NCBI RefSeq assembly: GCF_030272615.1
Contig: NC_081413.1
Coordinates: forward strand, 99,604,239-99,668,238
DNA length: 64,000 nt
Direction of reading: 5' to 3'
Source: Cryptomeria japonica
Lineage: Eukaryota; Streptophyta; Pinopsida; Cupressales; Cupressaceae
Both the position numbers and the translations under genes were made by a program. Positions within the stretch are counted from its first letter, which is position 1, and every line of letters begins with the position of its first letter. Positions 1 through 10,490 of this stretch are shown piece after piece. Under the pieces are notes generated by a model. It was not told the DNA's origin, did not search any database, and was given only the letters and a program-made list of their open reading frames with translations.

Positions 1-28
1 AGGAATTGGATGTGAACCACCTAGTGTT

Positions 29-970
29 GTGGCTACTAAGTCTGAATGCAAATCTCCTCTAGTGGTGCAAGCAACTCTTAATATCAATAGTCCTAAGAGT
101 GGATCCAACAAAGAATCTATTGAGCATATCACCAACCCTCTTGAGAAATCACATAGCCTTACCATTTCATCCACTCATTCCATTTCTACTCCACTTCTAG
201 ACTCGGATCAACGAGAATTACAAAAGCCCTTACTCATTGGGGATCAAAAATCAAGCTTTGAAAAGAAAAATCTAAAAGTCAAAAATAAAGAGAAGTCCTT
301 CAGTCTAAATCAAAATCAAAAGCTATTGGACTCTACAAAAATTAAAGTCAAGGATAAAAATCCTATGAAGAAAAAAGAGAAAGAGTTGATCTCCCCTAAT
401 ATCAAAATAACTGGGGGCAAAAGTTCTACAATTTCAAGTCAAAAAGAATACTTGTTGATCCTAAGTCTCCATCATGCTATCCTACTTTCACTTCTTTTCA
501 CAATCATAAGCCTTCATAACTCATCCACTTGTTCCGCACATCCTTTCCCTTCTGGCGATACATCATGGACCTTTAATGGAGCCTCCTTGAGGGACTTTGT
601 TATTAGGGATGCCCAAACTTCTTCAGGTGACACGCATATGGGCCTGTGTAGTCCACACACTAGTAATTCTATCTCAGTTCCTTTATCAAGGAAGACAGTC
701 ACTCAAGCTACACATCATTCAGTCAAGGAACAATGCAGCTACAATCATAAGGTTAAGCCTCACATATTTGAGGTGGGTGCCTTGGTTCTCAGAGAAAACC
801 CCAAAAATCAGCAAGACAGAGAGAAGAAGGGCAAGTTCGAACCAAATTGGCTTGGTCCTTACATCATTACAGCAGCATATGGATCTGAGGCATGTCAGCT
901 CTCAACTACAGAAGGTGAACCTTTGGAGGATCCTATCAACAGCATGCACCTTCGCAGGTTCTACACATAG
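29..970 (+). CDS. Linker plus integrase C-terminal tail of gypsy polyprotein (reverse transcriptase missing)
   Basis: An open 313-residue frame. Residues 1-230 are a Lys/Ser-rich linker with a hydrophobic stretch near residues 142-165. Residues from about 245 match the C-terminal end of plant gypsy integrases: a VGALVLRENPK segment, then GKFEPNWLGPYII, then the terminal DPINSMHLRRFYT, the usual end of the pol polyprotein. The integrase HHCC and DDE regions, RNase H and reverse transcriptase are absent. The equivalent frame in the second copy (43326-44392) is broken, so this copy is the better preserved. The ATG given is only the first in the frame; the true protein would continue from protease upstream, outside the window. 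No catalytic activity is expected. Confidence 0.7.
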   Translation: MATKSECKSPLVVQATLNINSPKSGSNKESIEHITNPLEKSHSLTISSTHSISTPLLDSDQRELQKPLLIGDQKSSFEKKNLKVKNKEKSFSLNQNQKLLDSTKIKVKDKNPMKKKEKELISPNIKITGGKSSTISSQKEYLLILSLHHAILLSLLFTIISLHNSSTCSAHPFPSGDTSWTFNGASLRDFVIRDAQTSSGDTHMGLCSPHTSNSISVPLSRKTVTQATHHSVKEQCSYNHKVKPHIFEVGALVLRENPKNQQDREKKGKFEPNWLGPYIITAAYGSEACQLSTTEGEPLEDPINSMHLRRFYT

Positions 971-1067
971 CTCTTTGGAATATCCTAATTCAAAAAAAAA
1001 AATTCAAAAAAAATTCAAAAAATTCAAAAATACAAAAAAATTCATAAAAACATAAAAATCGTTACTT

Positions 1068-1219
1068 GGTGAAAACCTCGCAAACAGGCGCCTTGTGACA
1101 CAACAAAAAAACATTGAAAAATCAAAAAAAGTAAAGAGAAAAACATTTCATCCAACAGTGAAAACCACTTTGGTGGCGCCCTGGGCAAGTACCATGGTGA
1201 AAACTGGGTCACCAGCGCC
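1068..1219 (+). other. Triple GGTGAAAAC/hairpin/GCGCC motif cluster, copy 1
   Basis: Three 24-25-nt modules lie at 1068-1092, 1157-1180 and 1196-1219. Each starts with (G/A)GTGAAAAC, continues with a short self-complementary segment (CCAC/GTGG in the second, CTGG/CCAG in the third; CCTC/CAGG, partly broken, in the first) and ends in GCGCC. They follow the integrase stop codon after an A-rich stretch. The same cluster occurs in the complete element. Confidence 0.6.
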
Positions 1220-2720
1220 ATGTGTAGATACATTGATCCTCCCTCCTTCAGGATTCACTTTCATCCTTTCACTTTGCATACACTCACAACCTATTCGTTC
1301 ATAATAAACTTACCCATTCCCATCATGGCTTGTTATTGATCTACCCAAGATTGGTTCGCCATTCATAATAAACCTCCCTTTTCACCTCCCTTTCCATCCA
1401 TAATAAATCAGATCCTATCTGTGGCTAAGGCAAATCCTACGTCTAGTGATGGGTGTGGAACTGAGAACATCACATGTTTCAAGGAGTACAGTTTCTTCCA
1501 GCTTCCTTCAGTCTATCCACGAACAATCCGCAATAAAGCAACATTTGCATCACAGATTCACAATAAAGTTTCATCTTCTCTGCAATAAAGTATTAGTTTC
1601 ATGGATTCAGTCAGTTTCAGATGAGACACAACAACAACAATGGGCTTCAACAAATCAAATCTTTCAGCAGACTCAGATAACATTATGGTTCAGTGCTATA
1701 TATCCATTTTGTGAAAGTAAACATTGTGACCACAATCAAATAAGACTTATACAAGTGACAAGAGACACTAAACTTGAGGGCTACAGTGGATGTTGGTGTC
1801 GAGTCTTGGTTTTCTTTTGATTTCATCTTTTTTGGTGACATGTCTTTTAGCTTTTCCGTGATGTCTCTAACTAGAGATTCTATCTCCAGGATGTCTTTGA
1901 CTAGAAAGATGAGGATGGGGTATCGTCACCTATTTATATTCACCGTCTGTGGATTGTCTCTTAGTAATGCTATGACTTGTCCAAGGATATGAGGTAACTG
2001 AGAGTCTAGTGTGAACTGGAGCATTCCTTGTTTGTGACTGTCTTATCTCCATGCAAATAGGTACAAGGACTTTCTGGGTCGAACATATGCCTCGATTGTC
2101 ATAACCTACTTGCCATAATAAAGCTCAATGATGATAATGCACAAGAAGCTCTTTCACGTTCATATCTTCTGTCTTCCATCCCCCTTTCTTGATTGACTTT
2201 CATCGTCCTTCCTGAGTCTGCGTAGCCTGCTATCACATGACTGAATATAATGACACACCAAAAACATTTGCATTTCATGTAGTTGCACCTGCATTACCAC
2301 ATGTTAGCATTTCATACATACATATAGATATCACAACTACATCACATCCTGCACACAACACATGTTAGCACATTTTATATTCTCATCATGTAAATAATTA
2401 TTTGCATTATCATATTCATCTGCATTACATACATTCACATTTGCATCATGCATACACACATAAAAGAAAAAATATATTGCATTTCATCATGTACATATTT
2501 GCATCCATATCATAAGCATCACATAGAAACATACATCATGAAACATCTCATCACATAGGTACACATGCATATAGCTGCCGCAAAAATGAATCATCTCATA
2601 TATATATATATAAAGTGTCATGATACAATGATGTCAAAATCATATGGCTACAATCACCCGAAGGTGTCTACATCATCATACAAAATGGTAGAATACTGAT
2701 ACATAGGGAGCCCTCTACGG
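1220..2720 (+). other. 3' untranslated region of gypsy copy 1
   Basis: No convincing coding frame. It matches 44661-46120 of the second copy with small indels, including repeated 'ataataaa' stretches around 1300-1410 and a (TA)n run near 2598. It has no recognisable protein similarity on either strand. It lies 3' of the antisense gene, so it would be that gene's downstream region. Confidence 0.6.
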
Positions 2721-3628
2721 CTATGATGAACTCCCTCCCTCGGAGCCGCCTGGCCTCGACGGAATCTGAGCCCCCGAAGGACCCACCCTAGGATCATCCC
2801 TCTTGTATCCTCTATCTGGTGGTGGTGGAGGACCCATAACCCCACCACTAGACGCTTGTCTCCTCCGGCTCCCTCCTGTAGCTATCATTGTCTGTGATGG
2901 TCTATGGAAGCTCCTCGCCCGTTGATCAGCTGGCACCGCACCATAATAGAGATCCCGCCAGTAACTGATCTCCTCCCCTGCCCGCAGAACATATGCATAT
3001 CCGGCCCCTGTGTCCTCTATCACCTACCTCCCAGCCCTCAGTGTTGTCTCAGCCTTTGTGTAGCACTGAATGGCTTGATCTCGCTCCCGCTCAGTATCTC
3101 TGAGCCACCTCCTGAGCCTATCCCTCTCTCTCTCTAGCTCTTGGATCTCATCTGCCTGTCCCTGGCAGATCTCCCTCAGCTCATCCTCCTCTGCCTCAGC
3201 CCCCTGTGGCTCCTCCTGTACTGGTGTCTGTACTGGTGCCTGTCCCTGTATTTGTCCCTGTACCTACACTTGTCTGGGACCCTGTGCTGCTAGCACCTGT
3301 AGCGGTAATCCACCGCGACCCCTCACCACCCGAACCTGCCTGTCCTCTCCACCCTCCCTCCGCGGTGCCACCCTCCTCTCTCCAACTGCCCCCCTCCTCC
3401 TCTGTCGGCCTCTGCCTCCATCATCTCCGTCATCATCCCCATCCCACCACCATCTCCATCTAGTAGCTCTCCTGGATCCATCAAGCGTGGGAATGGATGC
3501 TCGGCCCAGTATGTTGTGTACTCAGCATCCATGTCGGCATCCTCAATCTCTGGCCACATGTCCCAGGGTAGGGGCATCATCTCTACTAGTTGTGTAATAG
3601 CCTGATCATATGATAATAAAGGCCCAAA

Positions 3629-4603
3629 CTACGCCTGATCTCTGACAGTCCGTGCATACATGCTTGAACCCCGTGGCATCCGCTGGATCCTGCCGAACTG
3701 CCTGCCCACCCTGTCCACTAACTGCCTCTCCAGTACATAGGGCATCCGCCCAATTAGATACCTGCTCTGGAAGGTGTAGGGCAGCTCTACTGCATCATCC
3801 TCCCACTGCTCACATCCAAGGTATGGCCTCCATATGACCATATCAATGTCATCAATCACCCGCCGCCAGTGCTCTAACCTACCAATCTGTGGTTGCGAAG
3901 TGATCATGTCATACAAGTGTACAAAACTACGTCTGTGACCTCTGCCCCTGAAATGTATCAGTCTCCTCACTGGCAGATGCTCATAGGCCCACACCTGTAA
4001 CAATGTGACCTCGCAGCCCAATCCCACTGACCCGTGGTACACAAACTGATGCAGCTCATAATACAGGTGTGCTAGCACACACGGTCCCCAGGCATATCTG
4101 GTGTGTTGTGTCACCAGTGTCTCCAATGCTCCTTCCCAACCCATAGCCAACCCTCGTGTCGCTCTATCAGGACACAAGAACCCACTGATCGCTCCTCCTA
4201 TCACTGCTAGCAGCGCTAATCCTGTAGCTGTCATGGTGTCCCAAGCCACATGTCCAGCCCTCATCTCCAATCCTAGGTCCTGGAACACTCGTCTCAGGGC
4301 CTCCCTGTCTCCATCTTGATCATAGGGAATTAGCTCCCCATCGATCAGTATCCGCAGAATCCTATATACATCCTCTAGGGTGACTATCATCTCACCCATC
4401 GGCAAATGAAAAGTGCAAGTCTCTGAGTGCCATCTCTCAGCTAAAGCAGTCAGCAGTCCCATGTTTGCCTGAAACTCAAGCACATACAAAATATGTCTCA
4501 GACCCATAGCCTCAATATCCGCTCGGTCCTCGGCCGTCAACTCAGGTCGCAACCTCTGAGTCGATGGGAATCTCTCCCGTGACTCCAACATAGGCAAATA
4601 CTC
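3629..4603 (-). CDS. Exon 2 of the antisense gene: plant mobile domain
   Basis: About 324 open codons starting right after an intron acceptor (CTGCAG|GAG). PMD hallmarks in order: ALAERWHSETCTFHLP followed by GEMIVTLEDV near residues 50-75, the WGPCVLAHLYYEL segment near 170, LLQVWAYEHLP near 200, a WRPY segment near 260 and LVDRVGRQFG near 300, the usual C-terminal signature of the fold. The frame ends in a TAG (GCG TAG) after which the same frame stays open to 3323, so the stop is probably a point mutation. Orientation is opposite to the host element. The upstream exon in phase is stronger start evidence than any internal Met. Function is unknown; MAIN-type relatives act in the nucleus on gene expression and silencing. 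Confidence 0.8.
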   Translation of the reverse strand, partial: EYLPMLESRERFPSTQRLRPELTAEDRADIEAMGLRHILYVLEFQANMGLLTALAERWHSETCTFHLPMGEMIVTLEDVYRILRILIDGELIPYDQDGDREALRRVFQDLGLEMRAGHVAWDTMTATGLALLAVIGGAISGFLCPDRATRGLAMGWEGALETLVTQHTRYAWGPCVLAHLYYELHQFVYHGSVGLGCEVTLLQVWAYEHLPVRRLIHFRGRGHRRSFVHLYDMITSQPQIGRLEHWRRVIDDIDMVIWRPYLGCEQWEDDAVELPYTFQSRYLIGRMPYVLERQLVDRVGRQFGRIQRMPRGSSMYARTVRDQA

Positions 4604-4639
4604 CTGCAGTCAAGCAAATCAATCTTGTCAGTCATCATG

Positions 4640-4960
4640 GCATTCAATGTTCATCGCAAAATGCTACTTTTTATCTAAGTGCATCTGACTATCTATCCTA
4701 GTGACACTCACTATTCATCACAAAGTGTTACTATCTATCCTCGTGACACTCACTGTTCATCACAAAGTGTTGCTATTTATCCTAGCAGTACTCCCTGTTC
4801 ATCACAAAGTACTACGTGTGTGACACTCACTGTTCATCACAAAGTGTTGCTCACATTTGCACTCACTGTTCATCACAAAGTGCTGCTCATATTTTAGTAC
4901 TCCCTGTTCATCACAAAGTACTATATCTTGGTACTCACTGTTCATCACAAAGTGCCTTGA
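4640..4960 (+). repeat. Tandem array of about 8 CACTGTTCATCACAAAGTG units
   Basis: Eight imperfect units (near 4644, 4706, 4748, 4789, 4823, 4859, 4899, 4930), spaced about 30-60 bp. The core is ACTC(A/C)CTGTTCATCACAAAGT. The array sits in the intron of the antisense gene. The second copy has only four units (46715-46860). Confidence 0.85.
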
Positions 4961-5179
4961 TCTATCCTATCCCAGGGCCTCTGCTTGAGTGAATCCTCTT
5001 GAGTAGTTTTCTAATTGGCAACATATGTTCTATCATAGAATTGTCAATCCTAGCCCTATTTGTTATCCTAGTCTTCCCTAGAGAACCTGCTTGAGTGTAT
5101 CCTCTCAATAGCTTATCCAATTGATAGCGTATGTTCATCACAGAACTGTCGATTTGACCTAGAAGACAAATTCACATTT

Positions 5180-5360
5180 TTGGACATAAACGCGCTTTCC
5201 TGACATAAACGCGCTTGAAGACTGCATAAACGTGCATGTTTTACACAGACGCGCCTGAAAGACACAGACGTGCCTATGCTCTGCACAGACGCGCCTGGCA
5301 CAAACATAGACGCGCCTCGCGAGCATAGACACGCCTAGCACCAACGCAGACGCGCCTGGG
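5180..5360 (+). repeat. GCGCCTG minisatellite
   Basis: Degenerate units built on CAGACGCGCCTG or CATAAACGCGC, about nine in 180 bp with spacing near 18-25 bp. It is inside the antisense gene's intron. The second copy retains about three units (47085-47165). Confidence 0.75.
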
Positions 5361-5628
5361 CATTTTTGACATTTTTTTGGACCCTATTCTAAGCGCATTT
5401 ATTACCCTATCTAGCATGCATTAATGACAACAATAAATGCATCAAAGTACAAGGAGGTTTTGTGGTACTTACCGGCTCTCCTGCCTCTGCTGGCCTCTGG
5501 AATCAGCGAAAGCGGTCGAATCTGTGAACAAAGGCCATCGCTACTAACTGTCGCTGCTCTATTTCACTCTGCACTCTGCTCTCGTGGATGTGTAGATGAC
5601 AATGAGGATGTATTTCCCTCGTGGTCTA

Positions 5629-5638
5629 TCTTATAGAC
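5629..5638 (-). promoter_or_regulatory. TATA-like box of the antisense PMD gene, copy 1
   Basis: On the minus strand the sequence reads GTCTATAAGA, 91 bp upstream of the exon 1 ATG at 5538. The same box at the same distance occurs in the second copy (47431-47440). Spacing fits a TATA box with a start near 5600 and a short leader. Promoter activity is inferred. Confidence 0.45.
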
Positions 5639-5841
5639 TACCCTAGCCCTAGTCCTAGCCCTCGTTTCCCGAGTCAGTCTTCATTATCCCGTGACTCTGT
5701 CACTTTATCCGGTCAGTCCATTCTAGCCTTTCTTTCTTATCGAGAGATTGTCTACGATATTTTCAGACATTTTCATCTAATCTCTCGAAGGGGCATATCA
5801 TTCCCATCTTGGGGCAACTCTGTATCAGTTCATCTTATCTT

Positions 5842-5887
5842 CTTTGAAACAACGCGACAAACCGCATTGTCTCAAAGAGGGGCAAAA
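5842..5887 (+). other. PPT-proximal stem-loop (5842-5877) and polypurine tract, copy 1
   Basis: A 36-nt inverted repeat with two mispaired positions (arms 15 nt, loop 6 nt), followed by AAAGAGGGGCAAAA up to the LTR at 5888. The polypurine tract is the expected plus-strand primer. The stem-loop is 10 nt from the LTR, as in four other elements of this window. Confidence 0.7.
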
Positions 5888-6667
5888 TGTAGACACCCAA
5901 AATTGTCTAGTCTAATTAAATAAATATTTTATTTATTTAATTATCTAAGCTTAATTCTTCTATTAATTAAATAAATCTTTATTTATTTAATTAATTCATT
6001 TATCCTCTTCTAGCCTTATTTCTCATTTAAATAAATACATTTATTTATTTAAATTATCCTTTTCCTAAATTAAATAAATATCTTATTTATTTAATTGATC
6101 CCACTTCATCTATTAATTAAATAAATCTTTAATTATTTAATTAATTCATTAACCTTTTCTACCCATGACACATGTCATTCATCTCTTAATTCCTACACTA
6201 CCTACCCCTTTCATTATTTTATTATTTCTTTTACCTACCCTCTAATCATAGCCGTCCTCCTTTTACACCTCTCAATCTTATCCCTCCATTTCATATAGTG
6301 TCTTCTATATAAGAGGATACTTCCTTCATTATCAACCCTGGCTAATTAATTTATGCACTTGACTACACTACGCTTTTGACATATACGATCCTACTTGCAA
6401 CCACATTCCGTTCTTTGTTGAGCTCTTGTGCACATAAAATCTGAGAGCAAATATATCAAGCAAGATCAATGGAGATAGGAAGAATGGAGATTCAAACCCT
6501 ATTGGACATGTGATGGTATAATCTTTGTGATTTCGTTTGATTTGCATTGTCTTAGGTAATCTTCATATGTTATGGTGGATCTTTGTTGTTGTTAGGCTAG
6601 GGTTTTGTGGTTGAATTCATTTAGCCTTTCAATATTGTTATTATTGTATCCATTTTCACCATATACA
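5888..6667 (+). repeat. 3' LTR of gypsy copy 1 (780 bp)
   Basis: Starts TGTAGACACCC and ends CATATACA, so it has TG...CA termini. A TATATAAG box lies at 6306-6313, the likely promoter. It aligns along its length with the LTRs at 36918-37686 and 47678-48446 but is clearly more diverged than they are from each other. AT-rich, with many ATTAAATAAAT runs in the first 270 bp. The flank beyond is GGTTG; the left target duplication is outside the window. Confidence 0.9.
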
Positions 6668-6930
6668 GGTTGTAGTTGATAGCCCATCTTATTTTCTATT
6701 TTTAATTGCCTATTATGCATCTTTTTCAAGATAAAATTAAGCAAAACATGATTAGATCGTATGTTATCTTTTTATTTTGTTTCTTTCGCATGAAGATTGA
6801 GTCGTTCCAAATCCAACACCCACGTGTCAGTTTCTCTCAAATGAATCCACCCAAATTAAGCCAATCTCAACCTTACGGGCTATCTACTGTTTCACCTTTT
6901 TTTACATAACCCATTTTGCAATGTAAATTT
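6668..6930. other. Intergenic DNA between two LTR elements
   Basis: About 260 bp between the forward LTR and the reverse LTR of element A. I see no gene, repeat unit or clear transposon terminus. Confidence 0.4.
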
Positions 6931-7815
6931 GACCCTACACACACACATATATGAGGGGAAATGTGCATGCTAAACTAAGGGCTAAAAAGATAAACTAATT
7001 AACCAAAACAAGCCATTAAACTCAACACTTCAAGATCGAAATGGTAAAATCAGAGCAAAAACACAAAGGAAAGCTATGAAAAACCCCGAATTCTTGCTTC
7101 GATTTGATTATTTCGCGATTGGATGTATGCTCATGATGTTGATTCGGATGCTCAATATTTCTCCATGATTTGATGAAGATGATAATGCAAATAATAATGG
7201 ATGTGTGGGTGTGAGTAGTGATTTTGACAGAGTAACGATGCATTGATTGAAAAAGTGGATCATAGAGGTTTTGCAAAGGAAATGAAGGGTTTATATAGAA
7301 GATGAGAGGAAGGAGAGAGGGTGTGAAGAGGAGACACTTGTCCTCCAAAAAAGGCTCAACAAGAGGGAAGAGGAATGACATGTGTCCAACTATTTTGGGC
7401 AAAGCCACCCAAAATAGGATATTTTCCCCAAAAAGGGGGAAAAGAGGTTAGGATGTGCACACATGGAGGTTAGGAGGGATATGATAGGGTTGGTTGGGAG
7501 GTTTGGAGGATGACTAAGCTGGGGGAGGTTAGGATAGATAGGGTTGGTTAAGGTTAGGAGCCATGTGCTCAAATGGGATTTGATCTAAATTAATTAATCC
7601 ATGGGGGTTTTAAAAGGGGATATTTAATAAATTAAAGGTAATTAATCAAATGGGATGGCAAAAAGGGGATTAATTAACTAGGTTAATTAATTAGGAGGAA
7701 ATGGGTTGGGGGTTAATTAATTAATTAGAAGGAAAGGGGATTAATTAACTGGGAGAAAGGGGTTTAAATTTCATTAAATTAATTAGTCAAATTTAAGTGT
7801 CTACATTTTACCCCT

Positions 7816-7851
7816 CTTCGTGGTGACACTTAAAATAGCATTGGTGCGAAG
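7816..7851 (-). other. PPT-proximal stem-loop of element A
   Basis: 36 nt with CTTCG/CGAAG outer arms, 10 nt from the LTR border. The inner arms pair only partly, mostly with G-T pairs on the plus strand. Confidence 0.5.
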
Positions 7852-8079
7852 AAAAATAAAACACCCAAGAGTGAGGAAGCATAAATGCTCCAGGCCCGAC
7901 TAAGAACGAATGATGAGGGGAGGGGTGTCCCCTCTAGAGGGTGCATGGGAAGACGGGAAACCGGGCGACATCTCGAAAGAAACAATGCCCCAATAGATAG
8001 AGAGAAAGGGGACGAGAAACAAAAGTGGAAGGCGAAAACAACATCCTAAAAGGATACCCGAGGAGTGAGATATGCTAAA

Positions 8080-8670
8080 AGGGAAAATGCAGGAATGACA
8101 AACCCGCTAGAACACGAAAATGCGGGAATGACAAACCCATTGGAACGAGAAAGTGCCAGAATGCGAACCTGCTGAAACCTGAAAGCGCGAGAATGCGAAC
8201 CTGCTGGAATGCAAAAATAAGAGAATGACAAACTCGCTAAAATGTGAAAGTGCGGGAATGACAAACCCCTTGGAATGCGAAAGTGCGAGAAAGCGATCCC
8301 ACTAAAATGCGAAAGCGTGGGAAAGTGAACCTGCTGGAATGCGAAAGTGCGGGAATGACACACCTGCTGGAACACGAAAGTGCGGGAAAGTGAACTTGCT
8401 GGAACATGAAAGCGTGGGATGCGAACCCGTTGGAATGTGAAAATATGGGAATGACAAACCCACTGGAACGCGAAAGTGCAGGAAAGTGAACCTGCTGGAA
8501 TGTAAAAGTGCGAGAATGTGAACCCATTGGAATGCTAAAGTGTAGGAATGACAAACTCGTTGGAACGCAAAAGCGCGAGAATGCGAACTCGTTGGAATGC
8601 GAAAGTGCAGGAATGCCAAACCCGCTAGAACGCAGAAGTGCGGGAATGTGAACCCGCTGAAACCCAAAAG
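8080..8670. repeat. 33-bp minisatellite (about 18 units)
   Basis: Units resemble GAAAGTGCGGGAATGACAAA followed by CCCGCTGGAACGC, 30-33 bp each. Because 33 is divisible by three, several frames stay open on the minus strand and translate as an 11-residue periodic string rich in His, Ser, Arg, Phe; I do not regard this as a gene. The same array is in element B. Confidence 0.85.
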
Positions 8671-10299
8671 AAAGAAAGAAAAAGAGAAAAACAAAGAGGA
8701 TAAGGTGAAGGATGAAACGGACAAGGGAACATGCACACATTCCAAGGAGGAAGGGAGGGAGTGAATGCAAATGGAGATGCAATGAAGATGAGGAAGATCA
8801 TGGAGCGCGAACATCTGCGTAAAAAGGATGCCATGTAGTGAGCACTTATTTTCATTTAGCATTGTCTATGAGTCGACCAAGGTATAGAGAACCAAGACAA
8901 AATTTCATAGCCAATGCATGGACTGACACGTATAAACATACACATAGGTTAATCTAGCACCACACAGAGTTACAAAGACCTTGCAGGAAATGGTGCTAGA
9001 AGAAACCCCAAGCATAAGATATGCCCCAATGTAACATGAGCTGACAAAGACCTCACAAGGGAACAACAAAGGGAGACACCAAAAAGACACGCCAGGCAAA
9101 AACCAAAAGCAACAAGATCACATCATGAGCCTTGTTATTCCTAGTGCACCATGATATAAAGGATCGTGGCAACCAAGAAGAAACAAAGACCTCAAGAGCT
9201 TAAAAAGATAATCAAAGACCATAAAGAATCAAAGCTAACACAAGTGTCTCAGATATCTTTTGCCAAAAGGATGATTGATTGGATTAGGATTAGATGATGT
9301 TTGACTTGAGGAACGATACATCCTGTGCAGACTGATGATGGGAGTTGGTGAGAAGGATACATCTCAAAACAACACCCAATTATAAAGATTTGATGATGAT
9401 CGACAAAAGGGATCTGATAGGATCATGATGACCAAGATGCTCAAGGATGATTGTTGAAGAACGAGTCGATAGGATATGATATTGAGGGACTAGACTGATG
9501 CACAACTATGTACAATGACACCTATATACAAGAAATATGGATGATGGAAGAAGACGCCAGGATAGGCATGATTTAGCCCCAATCAATAGGAAAAGCGATG
9601 AGAGATTGATGATGATGATTGGGAAAGATACATCCCGATGATGATGAGAAGACCGCGATCAAGGCTTGAGAGCAAGACCAAGATGCAATTGGATGATCTG
9701 ATGGATGGTATCAGATAACTGAGGAAGATGGATATGATTTGCATGAGATGGTGGATTTCAAGGAGCAAACAAATTTATTGGAATGCAGGTACCAAGGGAT
9801 ACCGCGCTAAAAAGGTGCGGATGCAATGGAAATGTAGACGGGTTGATTGAATGGATGGCATTGGATTACATGGGGATAGCCTAACGCTAGATACCAATGA
9901 CAAGGGATGCAAGAGGCAATGGAATGATGTGATGGGAGGGATGAAAGGATGGAGGATAGGATGAAAAGTATTTGGAGGTGGAAGCACTATGGATGATGGA
10001 CGAAGGGATGGAGGATAAGATAAAAAGGATTTGGAGAAGGAACCAAGTTATGGATAAAGGGATGGAGGAACTGAGGGATAAGGATTGGTGGAGGATTAAG
10101 TGATGGACGAAGATATGGAGGAATGAGGAGATAAGGATAGGTGGATAAAAGGATATGATAAGATGATTGGCCGGAGGATAGGAAGCTGAGGGAAGTAGAT
10201 GGAAGATAGGGTGATGGGTAGACATGGACTATGAAGGAAAAGTGTGATAGAGAAACATAATCCAATAGAACTCTCCAAAGGTTGTGGTAGGAAGATAAC

Positions 10300-10490
10300 T
10301 ACTGATAGACAGTTGGAGCAAATAAATTATGTTGACTTCCTTGTTAATAAGGTTGTCCCAAAGTCTTTCCTCATGCCAACCTGAAAATCCATAATCAATC
10401 TGCATGCCTGTCCAAAGACTGTTAGCAAAACTAATTTGCAAACTAATTGTTGTATCATGTTTTGTTGCCATCAATAACTGCCTGCAGCTG
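10300..10490 (-). pseudogene. Exon-like fragment of unrecognised gene, copy a
   Basis: On the minus strand a TTCTTCTACAG acceptor precedes an open stretch starting ATKHDTTISLQISFANSLW, then IDYGFSGWHEERLWDNLI. The copy at 62390-62590 keeps the same residues with several replacements and ends in a stop shortly after KEV; here an indel near 10320-10335 changes the tail. I do not recognise the family. It looks like a last exon carried along in the duplication. Confidence 0.4.

Larger units (their letters stand above)
2721..5538 (-). pseudogene. Antisense spliced plant-mobile-domain (PMD) gene carried by gypsy copy 1, decayed
   Basis: Read on the minus strand, a 22-codon exon 1 (5538-5473) begins with ATG and ends at a GTAAGT donor. 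An 869-nt intron ends in CTGCAG at 4604, and exon 2 continues in phase 0. Exon 2 first encodes a PMD of about 325 residues. After it come an acidic Gly/Met-rich linker (about 3323-3580), a Gln/Pro-rich stretch (about 3200-3300), a coiled coil rich in Glu/Arg (about 3030-3190) and a tail ending in Gly/Ser at 2721. Lesions in this copy are a TGA in exon 1, a TAG at 3629-3631, a frameshift near 3330, a TAG near 3254 and a TAG just upstream of 3023. PMD proteins of the MAIN/MAIL type are nuclear plant proteins, and PMDs also occur in transposable elements. That it is a captured host gene is inference. Confidence 0.7.
1..6667 (+). mobile_element. Ty3/gypsy (Tat/Ogre-like) non-autonomous element, copy 1, 5' part outside window
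   Basis: The block aligns from end to end with the 3' part of the complete element at 36918-48446. The order is linker plus integrase tail (1-970), structured motifs (1068-1219), an antisense gene (2721-5538), stem-loop and polypurine tract (5842-5887) and 3' LTR (5888-6667). It starts inside the protease-to-integrase linker, so its 5' LTR, gag and protease lie to the left of the window. There is no reverse transcriptase between linker and integrase tail, as in the other copy. Lineage is inferred from the gag, protease and integrase-tail motifs of the complete copy and from the antisense extra ORF, a feature known from the Tat lineage. Confidence 0.85.
6930..10258 (-). mobile_element. Reverse-oriented gypsy element A: 3' LTR (to 7805) and 3' internal region
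   Basis: On the minus strand the LTR starts TGTAGACACTTAAATTTG at 7805 and runs left to roughly 6930 (left end not fixed). A TCTATATAAAC box, read on the minus strand near 7300, is a likely LTR promoter. To the right come a polypurine tract and 36-nt stem-loop (7816-7851), then 2.4 kb of non-coding internal DNA with a 33-bp minisatellite and purine-rich GGATGGAGGA-type sequence. This internal part aligns with 25961-28390 (element B). The homology stops at 10258, where the tRNA-bearing duplicated segment begins, so A is truncated there. No gag or pol remains. Confidence 0.7.

Noticed and set aside
8080-8670. CRISPR-like array
   Set aside because: Repeats abut without unique spacers, and this is a plant nuclear genome.
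8046-8862. Long minus-strand frames with His/Phe/Ser-rich repeats
   Set aside because: Several phases are open at once because the minisatellite unit is 33 bp; treated as repeat, noted as a low-probability peptide in the findings.
9775-10278. Minus-strand Pro/Ser/His-rich frames (also 27901-28774)
   Set aside because: Purine-rich GGATGGAGGA sequence keeps stops rare on the minus strand; frames overlap each other and are not conserved between A and B.
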